Made by a program: the position numbers and the translations under genes. This document shows, piece by piece, positions 7,710 through 14,884 of a DNA stretch of 64,000 bases. The notes below the pieces were generated by a model, which saw only the letters and a program-made list of their open reading frames with translations, did no database searches and was not told the origin of the DNA. Numbering within the stretch: position 1 is the first letter of the stretch; each line of letters begins with the position of its first letter. Source of the DNA: an uncultured Bacillota bacterium (lineage in GTDB: Bacteria; Bacillota; Clostridia; Oscillospirales; Oscillospiraceae); contig CAMTMZ010000004.1 in the NCBI GenBank assembly GCA_947073765.1, forward strand, positions 40,872 to 104,871, written 5' to 3'.

Positions 7710-8348
7710 CTATTTGACAACCTTTCCCCGAATTTCCATATATCGGTCATAGGGGGAGAAGCGGTCAGTGCCGGTGGTGTTCTCCTTGGGGAGATTCTCG
7801 ACCAGCTGTCCAGAGGCCGACTCCATGGCGGTGATGAGCTGTTTGCAGAGGGTCGTCTTGCCCCGAACGTAGGCCTCGTTAATCTGCCAGAAATAGTCCA
7901 TAGCCTCTGTTGTCCAGGTGTGGACATTTTCCAGGTTGGAGTAGGAATCGGTCAGCCCGTCGTGAAGGAGCTCCAATTCCTGGGCGGTTTCTTTTTGCAA
8001 TGCAACTTCTTTTTCCAGGTTCTGCACTTGGGCCTTTAGCGCCGCGTTTTCCTCCATCAGGCCCTGGAGGGTTTGAACCGCGGAGGCTGACTGCTTTAAA
8101 TCGTCGATCTGCTGCTGGCTCTGCCGCCGTTCCATCATAAAGGTGTAGAGCAGCAGGATGAAGGCAGCCATAAACAGCACGCCGATGTATCGAAAGACCG
8201 ACCTGCGGCGCTTGCGCTGCTGGGCCTTGCGGCGGCGGACGTCCTGATCCGGCGGTGGGGGACGGCGCTTGCGCGTGCTGTCTTCAGGGAAACGGTGGGC
8301 GTCCTCGATAAAGGGATCGCCGCGGCTTCGGCCGCGATTTTCAGACAT
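7710..8348 (-). CDS. Unknown single-pass membrane protein with coiled coil, linked to parB
   Basis: A 212-residue protein of unknown function. The first 45 residues are very basic and disordered (RKRRPPPPDQ, RRRKAQQRKRRR), followed by one membrane segment (about residues 50-70), then a coiled coil (about 73-125, LMEENAALKAQVQNLEKEV) and a C-terminal helical part. By the positive-inside rule the basic tail is cytoplasmic, where it could touch DNA or phospholipid, and the coiled coil is outside. I chose the ATG at 8346-8348 (GGGAGGTGGGCAGG upstream) over a GTG nine bases earlier. It overlaps the parB stop by 8 bases, so it is coupled to parB. In other Clostridia this slot holds a DUF4446-type protein; I see no clear similarity to that. 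Confidence 0.8.
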   Translation of the reverse strand: MSENRGRSRGDPFIEDAHRFPEDSTRKRRPPPPDQDVRRRKAQQRKRRRSVFRYIGVLFMAAFILLLYTFMMERRQSQQQIDDLKQSASAVQTLQGLMEENAALKAQVQNLEKEVALQKETAQELELLHDGLTDSYSNLENVHTWTTEAMDYFWQINEAYVRGKTTLCKQLITAMESASGQLVENLPKENTTGTDRFSPYDRYMEIRGKVVK

Positions 8349-9234
8349 CCTGCCCACCTCCCTGGGATTTTAAACTCTGAAGCAGGGCCAGCAGGGTCTC
8401 CAGGTCCTGTTCGTTATAGTACTCCAGCTCAATTCGGCCCTTTTTGCCCTTGTGGGCGATTTTTACCTTGCGGCCCAGCCGGCCGGCCAGGTCCTTCTCC
8501 AGCTCCCCGAGATAGAGGGAGAGATTGGGGAGCTGTTCCTTAGGCTTCTCCGTTTTCTCCTTTTGGAGGGTCTTGATCAGGGCCTCCGTCTGCCGGACGG
8601 AGAGCTGGCCCTCCACCACCTGTCTGGCGGCCTCCTGCTGAAGCGCGGCGGTGGGGGCCCCCAGGATGGCACGGGCGTGGCCGGCGGACAGGGAGCCCTC
8701 CTCCACCAGGGTCATGACCTCATCGGGCAGGGCCAACAGGCGCAGGGTGTTGGTGATAGCGGGGCGGGATTTGCCCATCTGCTGGGCCACCTGCTCCTGG
8801 GTCAGGCCGTAATCTTCCATCAGGGAGCGGTAGCCCCGGGCCTCTTCGGCGGGATTCAGGTCCTCCCGCTGCAGGTTTTCGATAAGACCCAGCTCCATCA
8901 CCTTGCGGTCGTCCGCCTCGATGATGACGGCGGGGACCTCCTGCAGGCCCGCGGCCTTGGCCGCCCGCCACCGCCGCTCCCCGGCGATGATCTGATAGTA
9001 GCCGCTGGACAGCCGGCGCACCGTCAGGGGCTGGATGATGCCGTGGACCTGGATGGACTGGGTCAGGTCGTCCAGCGCGCCCTGCTCAAACCGCTTTCGG
9101 GGCTGGTTTAGCCCCGGCTCCACCTGGGAGATAGGGAGAGTAACCGAGCCCTCTCCCTGGGCGGGCAGCTCCGGATCACCCAGGAGGGCATTTAAGCCCC
9201 TGCCCAGTCCCAGCTCCGCGTTTCGTTTTGCCAT
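8341..9234 (-). CDS. parB: Chromosome partitioning protein ParB (Spo0J)
   Basis: Binds parS, acts as a CTP switch and loads SMC near the origin. The 297-residue protein has the ParB N-domain with the CTP-binding box GERRWRAAKAAG (about residue 82), the ENLQREDLNPAEEA helix, a helix-turn-helix (LTQEQVAQQMGKSRPAITNTLRLL, about residues 140-165) and a C-terminal dimerisation domain ending LLQSLKSQGGGQDV. I use the ATG at 9232-9234, giving MAKRNAELGLGRGLNALLG; a TTG 15 bases upstream is also open but the GAGGTAA ribosome site favours the ATG. It follows parA by four bases, a coupled operon. Confidence 0.97.
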   Translation of the reverse strand: MAKRNAELGLGRGLNALLGDPELPAQGEGSVTLPISQVEPGLNQPRKRFEQGALDDLTQSIQVHGIIQPLTVRRLSSGYYQIIAGERRWRAAKAAGLQEVPAVIIEADDRKVMELGLIENLQREDLNPAEEARGYRSLMEDYGLTQEQVAQQMGKSRPAITNTLRLLALPDEVMTLVEEGSLSAGHARAILGAPTAALQQEAARQVVEGQLSVRQTEALIKTLQKEKTEKPKEQLPNLSLYLGELEKDLAGRLGRKVKIAHKGKKGRIELEYYNEQDLETLLALLQSLKSQGGGQDV

Positions 9235-9238
9235 ATTG

Positions 9239-9991
9239 TTACCTCGCAATCATTTCTTCCGCCAGCAGCTTATAGGCCTCGGCGCCCCGGGAGTAGGGGT
9301 CGTAGGCGCTGATGGGCTTGCCGTGGCTGGGCGCCTCGGAGAGGCGGACATTTCGGGGAATGACAGTGGCGTAGACCTGGCCGGGAAAGTGGCGCTTGAC
9401 CTCCTCCGCTACCTGGAGGGAGAGGTTGGTCCGGCTGTCGAACATGGTGAGCAGCACGCCCTCCATCGTCAGGCCGGGGTTCAACTTCCGCTTGACCAGA
9501 CGGACAGTGGACAGCAGGTCGCTCAGTCCCTCCAGGGCGTAATACTCGCACTGTACCGGCACCAGAAGGGAGTGAGCGGCGCACAGGGCGTTGACGGTGA
9601 GCAGCTCTAGGGAGGGGGGACAGTCGATGAAGATAAAATCGTACTGGGGCGCCAGGGCGGCCAGGGCATTTTTCAGCAGCTGATCCCGGTTGTCCAGGCC
9701 GATCATCTCCACCCCGGCGCCGGCCAGGGCCTTGTTGGAGGGGAGCACACTGCCGTACTGTGTGGACACCACCGCTCGGGCCGGATCGGCACCGCTGACC
9801 AGCAGGTCATAGACGTTGGGGGAGGCGGTGTTTTTGTCCACCCCCATGCCGGAGGTGGCGTTGGCCTGGGGATCAAAGTCACACAGCAGCACCCGCTGGC
9901 CCAGAGCGTGGAGGGCGGCAGTAATGTTGACGGTGGTTGTGGTTTTACCCACACCTCCCTTTTGATTGACAACGGCAATGATTTTAGCCAT
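9239..9991 (-). CDS. parA: Chromosome partitioning ATPase ParA (Soj)
   Basis: DNA-binding ATPase that works with ParB in origin segregation and, in Bacillus relatives, controls DnaA. The 250 residues begin MAKIIAVVNQKGGVGKTTTT with the deviant Walker A (residues 9-17 with the signature lysine), then CDFDPQANATSGMG (switch I) and YDFIFIDCPPSLELLTVNAL (Walker B). The length is that of small chromosomal Soj proteins with no N-terminal regulatory domain. It is preceded by a strong promoter and followed four bases later by parB. Confidence 0.97.
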   Translation of the reverse strand: MAKIIAVVNQKGGVGKTTTTVNITAALHALGQRVLLCDFDPQANATSGMGVDKNTASPNVYDLLVSGADPARAVVSTQYGSVLPSNKALAGAGVEMIGLDNRDQLLKNALAALAPQYDFIFIDCPPSLELLTVNALCAAHSLLVPVQCEYYALEGLSDLLSTVRLVKRKLNPGLTMEGVLLTMFDSRTNLSLQVAEEVKRHFPGQVYATVIPRNVRLSEAPSHGKPISAYDPYSRGAEAYKLLAEEMIAR

Positions 9992-10041
9992 GGGCAGGGC
10001 CTCCTTGCGGATGATAAAATGGTAAGGTTATGCAGTTCATC

Positions 10042-10070
10042 ATTATATCAACCGCCGGAATAGATTTCAA
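10042..10070 (-). promoter_or_regulatory. Sigma-A type promoter for parA-parB
   Basis: Minus strand: TTGAAA (10070-10065), a 17-base spacer, then TATAAT (10047-10042). It lies just downstream of the noc terminator and about 50 bases upstream of the parA ATG, so parA-parB can be transcribed independently of noc. Confidence 0.85.
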
Positions 10071-10089
10071 CTGTTTTTCCGCATTTCTT

Positions 10090-10124
10090 AAAAAGAACAT
10101 GGGAGCCGCATAAGCGGCTCCCAT
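10090..10124 (-). terminator. Intrinsic terminator after noc
   Basis: Minus strand: ATGGGAGCCGC, a TTAT loop and GCGGCTCCCAT form an 11-bp stem (10124-10099) followed by GTTCTTTTTAAG. It ends noc transcription. Its first arm touches the parS site at 10124-10139. Confidence 0.85.
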
Positions 10125-10139
10125 GTTTCACGTGAAACA
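10124..10139. promoter_or_regulatory. parS: parS centromere site (perfect consensus)
   Basis: TGTTTCACGTGAAACA is an exact match to the palindromic parS consensus of Bacillus (TGTTNCACGTGAAACA). It lies eight bases past the noc stop and upstream of parA, a location typical for origin-side parS sites. It is distinct from the Noc-binding sequence (ATTTCCCGGGAAAT type), so it should serve ParB. Confidence 0.95.
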
Positions 10140-10146
10140 TGCCGGG

Positions 10147-10956
10147 TCAGCCCGCCCGGCGGGGAATATGGATGGTGAGCATGATCTCCTCCTCTGAGTC
10201 CTGACGGCTGCATTGGGCGTCCACTCCGGCGGAGCGCATGATGTCCAGACTGCGGGTAATGGTGTTCAGGAACAGACGCACGTCCTTGATGACGAAGGTG
10301 GGCCGCCTGCGGGCGGGAGGGGCCTTGGAGAGAAGAATGCCGTCAACCAGGGTCTCGGTCTGGGCCACGGTGAGGCTGTCCTCTACCACTTGACGGGCGG
10401 CCTCCAGCTGCTGCTCGGGGGCGTTCAGGCGCAGCAGGGCCCGGGCGTGGCGCTCGGAGGCTCCGTGGCCCCGGAGAAGCTCCAGCACCTCCTGGGGCAG
10501 CTTCAGCAGCCGCAGCTTATTGGCCACGGCGGACTGACTTTTGCCGATGCGCCGGGCTACCTCCTCCTGGGAGATGTGGTAGGCGTCGATGAGGCGGCGG
10601 AGGGCAAGGGCTTCCTCCCAGAAGTCCAGGTCTCTGCGCTGAAGATTTTCTACCAGGGCGAGCAGGGAGGAGGACTGGCTGTCTGTATGGATGGACAGGC
10701 ACGGGACGGCGTCTAAGCCGGCCAGCTTGGCCGCCCGCAGGCGGCGCTCCCCGGCGACCAGCTCCCACTGGCCGTTTCTCCGGCGGACGGTGAGGGGCTG
10801 GAGAACGCCCAGCTCTTGGATGGACTGGGAGAGCTCCTCCAGCTCGGGCTGGGTGAAAATGCGGCGGGGCTGATAAGGATTGGGCTGAATAGCGTCCACG
10901 GGGAGAAACAGGACCTTTCCGGTTTCAAAGACCCCCTTCTTTTGCAGCGGCCACAT
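10147..10956 (-). CDS. noc: Nucleoid occlusion protein Noc (ParB paralogue)
   Basis: A second ParB-family protein, 269 residues. It has the CTP-binding box GERRLRAAKLAG (about residue 75), LVENLQRRDLDFWEEA, and a helix-turn-helix (ISQEEVARRIGKSQSAVANKLRLLKLP, about residues 130-156). The N-terminus MWPLQKKGVFE is short, with hydrophobic and basic residues, in the place of the membrane-targeting amphipathic helix of Noc. Noc keeps the division septum off the chromosome. The gene order noc-parA-parB is that of Firmicutes and supports Noc rather than Spo0J. ATG at 10954-10956 follows AGAAAGGTGGTATCCCC. It diverges from xpt. Confidence 0.92.
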   Translation of the reverse strand: MWPLQKKGVFETGKVLFLPVDAIQPNPYQPRRIFTQPELEELSQSIQELGVLQPLTVRRRNGQWELVAGERRLRAAKLAGLDAVPCLSIHTDSQSSSLLALVENLQRRDLDFWEEALALRRLIDAYHISQEEVARRIGKSQSAVANKLRLLKLPQEVLELLRGHGASERHARALLRLNAPEQQLEAARQVVEDSLTVAQTETLVDGILLSKAPPARRRPTFVIKDVRLFLNTITRSLDIMRSAGVDAQCSRQDSEEEIMLTIHIPRRAG

Positions 10957-11185
10957 GGGGATACCACCTTTCTCATATGTATCGAGCCGCGGTATGCGGC
11001 TGTATGGCTATAGTTTACCATAAATTGGAAAATAGGCCGTCGAAGCATGTCGCGCCTGAAAAATTTCCCGGGGAAGGACAGAAGCGCCGTCAGGCCAGTC
11101 CGGCGGGTTGGAATATTTTGGAGAAAAAGGAAGAATCCGGACCCAAAGATTGTACAAAATTCGGGGGGAAACCTGAAAAAGGGTA

Positions 11186-11214
11186 TTGAAAATTCAAAAG
11201 ATTTACGGTACAAT
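11186..11214 (+). promoter_or_regulatory. Sigma-A type promoter for xpt
   Basis: TTGAAA (11186-11191), 17-base spacer, TACAAT (11209-11214). The expected start is near 11221, which leaves a leader of only about 70 bases before the xpt GTG. Confidence 0.85.
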
Positions 11215-11239
11215 GTAGCCGTGATAATTTTCGCAAAAG

Positions 11240-11275
11240 GACGTGGCCCGGAGAATCGGGCCACCGTCATTTTTT
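11240..11275 (+). terminator. Leader terminator (attenuator) before xpt
   Basis: GACG-TGGCCCG (11240-11250), loop GAGAAT, CGGGCCA-C-CGTC (11257-11268), then ATTTTTT: a strong intrinsic terminator between the xpt promoter and its start codon. No plus-strand gene lies upstream for it to end, so it should act as an attenuator. The leader before it (about 20 bases) is far too short for a guanine-type purine aptamer, and I see none of the purine riboswitch core. Confidence 0.8.
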
Positions 11276-11293
11276 GATAAGGCGGTGAGATCC

Positions 11294-11869
11294 GTGGAGC
11301 TGCTCAAGGAACGCATCCGGAGGGACGGTACGGTAAAGGGCAACGATGTGCTGAAGGTGGACAGTTTTCTGAACCACCAGATGGATGTTGCCCTTTTTGA
11401 GGAGATTGGCAGGGAGTTTCTGCGCCGGTTTGACGGCTGCGGCGTGAACAAGATTTTGACCATCGAGGCCTCCGGCATCGGGATCGCTTGTGTCACGGCG
11501 CAGTTTTTTCGCTGCCCTGTGATCTTTGCCAAGAAGAGCCAAACCAAGAATATTGCCGGGGCGGTGTACACCACCAAGGTGGAGTCCTTTACCCACGGCC
11601 GGGTGTACGATGTGATCGTCTCCAAAAAGTTTCTGGGGGCGGAGGACAATGTGCTGATCATTGACGACTTTTTGGCCAACGGCGCGGCCCTGGAGGGGCT
11701 GATTGACCTGGTGGAGCAGTCCGGGGCCAGGCTGGCCGGGGCGGGCGTTGTGATTGAGAAGGCGTTTCAGCCCGGAGGCGAGCGGCTGCGGGCCAGGGGA
11801 ATCCGGGTGGAGGCCCTGGCCCGGGTGAGATCCATGAGCGAGGAGACCGGCGTGGAATTCGCGGATTAA
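11294..11869 (+). CDS. xpt: Xanthine phosphoribosyltransferase
   Basis: Salvages xanthine (and weakly guanine or hypoxanthine) to the nucleotide using PRPP. The 191-residue protein carries GNDVLKVDSFLNHQMD near the start, ILTIEASGIGIACVTA (purine pocket region) and the PRPP-binding motif VLIIDDFLANGAAL at about residues 124-137. I chose the GTG at 11294, which gives VELLKERIRRDG as in Bacillus Xpt and has GGCGGTGAG upstream; no ATG is available. It stands alone behind its attenuator but just before a nucleoside importer, suggesting a purine salvage block. Confidence 0.95.
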   Translation: MELLKERIRRDGTVKGNDVLKVDSFLNHQMDVALFEEIGREFLRRFDGCGVNKILTIEASGIGIACVTAQFFRCPVIFAKKSQTKNIAGAVYTTKVESFTHGRVYDVIVSKKFLGAEDNVLIIDDFLANGAALEGLIDLVEQSGARLAGAGVVIEKAFQPGGERLRARGIRVEALARVRSMSEETGVEFAD

Positions 11870-11892
11870 AACCGGACCTGTCCGGTTTTAAT
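11868..11892 (+). terminator. Intrinsic terminator after xpt
   Basis: AAAACCGGAC (11868-11877) and GTCCGGTTTT (11880-11889) form a 10-bp stem that includes the xpt stop codon, with the T run built into the 3' arm. It separates xpt from the importer genes. Confidence 0.7.
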
Positions 11893-11942
11893 ATATAAGG
11901 TACAAGAAAATGAAACGAACCGTATTTTAAGGAGGAAACAGA

Positions 11943-13211
11943 ATGAAAAAGCTTCTTGCGATGGCTCTGGCCGCCGCCATGAGCCTGTCCCTGGCTGCCT
12001 GCGGCGGCGGGGACACGCCCCCCGCGGCCAGCAGCAAGCCCGCCGGGTCCAATCCCCCGGCCGCGTCGTCCACCCCCGCTCCCGCCGATAACGGCGATTT
12101 TAAGGTGGGCGCCATCTATATCACCAGCCAGAACGATGTGGCCGGTTACACCTTCCAGCACCACAACGGCATCACCACCGCCATGAAGGACATTGGGCTG
12201 GACCCCGCCAAGCAGCTGCTTATTGTAGACAATGTGGCGGAGAACTATGACGACGTGTGCAAGGCCATCGATACGCTGGCCAACCAGGGAGCCAATGTGA
12301 TCTTCGGAATTTCCTTCGGCTATATCGACGCCATGAACGACAAGGCGGAGGAGTACCCCGACATCTGCTTCTCCCACGGCACCGGCTATATGGCCAACGA
12401 AACCAACTTTAACAACTACTTCGGCCGCATCTATCAGGCCCGCTACCTGGCCGGCATCGCCGCGGGCATGAAGTCTGTTGAGACGGGCAACAACTCCATC
12501 GGCTACGTGGCCGCCTACAACACCGAGTACGCCGAGACCTGCTCCGGCATCAACGCTTTCGCCCTGGGCGCCCAGTCTGCCAACCCCGACGCCGCCGTAT
12601 ATGTGAAGAAGATCAATACCTGGGGCGACGAGAACCTGGAGCGCCAGGCCGCCCAGGCCCTGGTGGACACCTATAACTGCGGCGTTGTCTCCCAGCACTG
12701 CGACTCCGCCCAGCCCCAGCTGGTGGCCGCGGAGAACAATGTGTTTGGCTGCGGCTATAACTCCGACATGACCGAGCAGGCCCCCACCGCCCACATCACC
12801 GCCGCCATCTGGCACTGGAATGTGTACTACCAGACCGCGATCGAGGCCGCCATGGCCTGTGAGGGCGACGCCTCCAAGTTTGTGGAGAAGATGGGCGGCA
12901 ACGCCTACTACGCCGGCCTGAAGGAGGGCTTTGTGGACGCGTCCCCGGTGAATGAGGCCGTGGCCGCCCCCAACACCGTCGCCGTGATGGACGCGGTGCG
13001 GGAGCTGATCAAGTCCGGTGAGTGGGACGTCTTCACCGGTGTGAAGCTGAGCTACAATATAGCTGACGGCAAGGTGGAGATTGTCAAGACCGACGCCCCC
13101 CTGATGGACAACCAGGGCAGCGAGATCGTCCCCGCAGGCGGTCCCTCTGTGGACGACGGCGTCATCAAGGGTTCTATGAATTACAACGTACAGGGCGTTC
13201 AGGAGGGCTGA
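11943..13211 (+). CDS. BMP-family ABC transporter substrate-binding lipoprotein (nucleoside importer)
   Basis: A 422-residue surface lipoprotein. The signal peptide MKKLLAMALAAAMSLSLAAC ends at the lipid-attachment cysteine 20, followed by a low-complexity linker of A, P and S (about residues 22-50) and the BMP/Med domain (PnrA-like), with GYTFQHHNG, DVCKAIDTLANQGANVIFG and YFGRIYQARYLAGIAAGM. The BMP family binds purine nucleosides in characterised members (PnrA, BmpD), which fits the xpt neighbour. A strong AAGGAGGAAACAG site precedes the ATG. The ATPase and two permeases follow on the same strand. The exact ligand cannot be read from the sequence. Confidence 0.9.
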   Translation: MKKLLAMALAAAMSLSLAACGGGDTPPAASSKPAGSNPPAASSTPAPADNGDFKVGAIYITSQNDVAGYTFQHHNGITTAMKDIGLDPAKQLLIVDNVAENYDDVCKAIDTLANQGANVIFGISFGYIDAMNDKAEEYPDICFSHGTGYMANETNFNNYFGRIYQARYLAGIAAGMKSVETGNNSIGYVAAYNTEYAETCSGINAFALGAQSANPDAAVYVKKINTWGDENLERQAAQALVDTYNCGVVSQHCDSAQPQLVAAENNVFGCGYNSDMTEQAPTAHITAAIWHWNVYYQTAIEAAMACEGDASKFVEKMGGNAYYAGLKEGFVDASPVNEAVAAPNTVAVMDAVRELIKSGEWDVFTGVKLSYNIADGKVEIVKTDAPLMDNQGSEIVPAGGPSVDDGVIKGSMNYNVQGVQEG

Positions 13212-13300
13212 GCCTCTCCCGCCTGACCCACGCAGACCCGAACCGGGCCGGCCGGAGCAACCGGCCGGCCCGGATGCTTTTGAGGAGATAGGAGAAGAGC

Positions 13301-14884
13301 ATGGAGCAGCAATACGCCATCGAGATGCGGGGCATCTGCAAGAGCTTTGGCAGCGTGGCGGCCAACAAAAACGTCAACCTGAACGTGAGGCCGGGGGAGA
13401 TCCTGGCCCTGCTGGGAGAGAACGGTTCGGGCAAGACCACCCTGATGAACATGCTGTCCGGCATCTACAAGCCGGACAGCGGCGCCATTCTGCTGGACGG
13501 GCGGGAGGTGGCCATCAACAGCCCTGAGGACGCCAAGCGGCTGGGGATCGGGATGGTCCACCAGCATTTCAAGCTGGTTGACGTTTTTACCGCCGCCGAC
13601 AATATCTGGCTGGGGGACGAGAAATCGGGCCAGGTGCTGAAGAAGGAGCGGTACGGCGTAATCGGGGATATGGCAAGAAAATTCGGCTTTGATATCGACC
13701 CGAGGAAAAAGGTTTACAATATGTCGGTCTCCGAAAAACAGACCCTGGAGATTGTCAAGGTGCTGTACTACGGGGCCAAGATCATTATTTTGGACGAGCC
13801 CACCGCCGTGCTCACCGTGCAGGAGACGGCGAAACTCTTCGACGTGCTGCGGCGGATGAGGGCCGAGGGACACGCCATCATCATCATCACCCACAAGCTC
13901 AACGAGGTGATGGAGATCTCTGACCGGGTAGCCATCCTCCGGAAGGGGGAGTATATCACCACCGTGGATACCCCCTCCACCAATGGGCAGCAGCTCACCG
14001 AATTCATGGTGGGCCGCAAGGTGGAGCTGAACATCGACCGGCCTGTGGTGGACAAGACCCGGCCCCTGCTGGAGATCCGGGAGCTGACCATCCGGAACGA
14101 TGAGGGCGCGGTGGCCATCGACAAGGTGAATTTCTACATCCGGGGGGGCGAGATCCTGGGGGTGGCGGGCATAGCCGGCTGCGGGCAGAAGGAGCTGTGC
14201 GAGGCCATCGCCGGGCTGCGGCCCATTGAGAGCGGCATGATGATCCACAAGGGGGACAACATTGTGGGCCTGCCCCCCAAAGCCATTTTGGAAAAGGGCA
14301 TCTCCATGTCCTTCATCCCCGAGGACCGGCTGGGGATGGGCCTGGCCCCCTCCATGTCGGTGACAGACAACATGCTGCTGAAAAAGTACGACCAGGTCAG
14401 GGGGCCCTTTGTGGACCGGAGGACCGGCCGGGCGGAGGCGAAGCAGGTCATCAGCGAGCTGGAGATCGTCACCCCCTCCACCGAGACGCCGGTGCGGCGG
14501 CTGTCCGGCGGCAACGTGCAGAAAGTGCTGCTGGGCCGGGAGATCAAGGCGGGGCCTAACGTGATCGTCACCGCCTATCCCGTCCGGGGACTGGACATCA
14601 ACTCCTCCTACGCCATCTACGACATCCTCAACCGGCAGAAAAAGGACGGCGTGGGCATCCTCTTCGTGGGGGAGGACCTGGACGTGATGATTGACCTGTG
14701 CGACAAGATTATGGTGCTGTGCCACGGCAGGATCATGGGCGTGGTCCACGCCCACAAGACCTCCAAGGAGGAGCTGGGCCTGATGATGACCGGCGCCCTG
14801 GACCTGAGCAACAAATATGAGGACAAGCCCGCCGGCATCGCCAAGGACAGCCGCATTGGGGAAGGAGAGGAGGAGGAAGCATGA
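13301..14884 (+). CDS. ABC transporter ATP-binding protein (nucleoside / sugar type, two NBDs)
   Basis: A 527-residue protein with two fused nucleotide-binding domains, as in NupO/RbsA-type importers. NBD1 has Walker A GENGSGKTT (about residue 37), signature MSVSEKQ and Walker B IIILDEPTAVLT. NBD2 begins near residue 255; its P-loop is degenerate (GIAGCGQKEL), its signature is intact (RLSGGNVQK), but the Walker B region reads VIVTAYPVRGLDI with no catalytic glutamate. Such asymmetry is known in this family, so one site probably hydrolyses ATP. It starts 89 bases after the lipoprotein gene and its stop overlaps the permease start (ATGA). Confidence 0.93.
   Translation: MEQQYAIEMRGICKSFGSVAANKNVNLNVRPGEILALLGENGSGKTTLMNMLSGIYKPDSGAILLDGREVAINSPEDAKRLGIGMVHQHFKLVDVFTAADNIWLGDEKSGQVLKKERYGVIGDMARKFGFDIDPRKKVYNMSVSEKQTLEIVKVLYYGAKIIILDEPTAVLTVQETAKLFDVLRRMRAEGHAIIIITHKLNEVMEISDRVAILRKGEYITTVDTPSTNGQQLTEFMVGRKVELNIDRPVVDKTRPLLEIRELTIRNDEGAVAIDKVNFYIRGGEILGVAGIAGCGQKELCEAIAGLRPIESGMMIHKGDNIVGLPPKAILEKGISMSFIPEDRLGMGLAPSMSVTDNMLLKKYDQVRGPFVDRRTGRAEAKQVISELEIVTPSTETPVRRLSGGNVQKVLLGREIKAGPNVIVTAYPVRGLDINSSYAIYDILNRQKKDGVGILFVGEDLDVMIDLCDKIMVLCHGRIMGVVHAHKTSKEELGLMMTGALDLSNKYEDKPAGIAKDSRIGEGEEEEA

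Larger units (their letters stand above)
10957..11293. other. Divergent intergenic region noc / xpt
   Basis: 337 bases without a credible gene. The noc side has a small hairpin (AGCCGC 10985-10990 with GCGGCT 10996-11001) in the noc leader and a possible extended -10 (TGGTAAACT on the minus strand, about 11026-11018) without a convincing -35. The xpt side has a clear promoter and a leader terminator, listed separately. I saw no cluster of DnaA boxes, so this divergence point does not look like oriC. Confidence 0.6.

Noticed and set aside
11215..11293. Purine riboswitch before xpt
   Set aside because: I looked for the conserved aptamer core and two kissing loops and found neither; the leader before the terminator stem is only about 20 bases.
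10957..11293. Chromosome origin at the divergent noc/xpt spacer
   Set aside because: No cluster of DnaA boxes and no dnaA, rpmH or dnaN nearby; the spacer is explained by a promoter, an attenuator and leader sequence.
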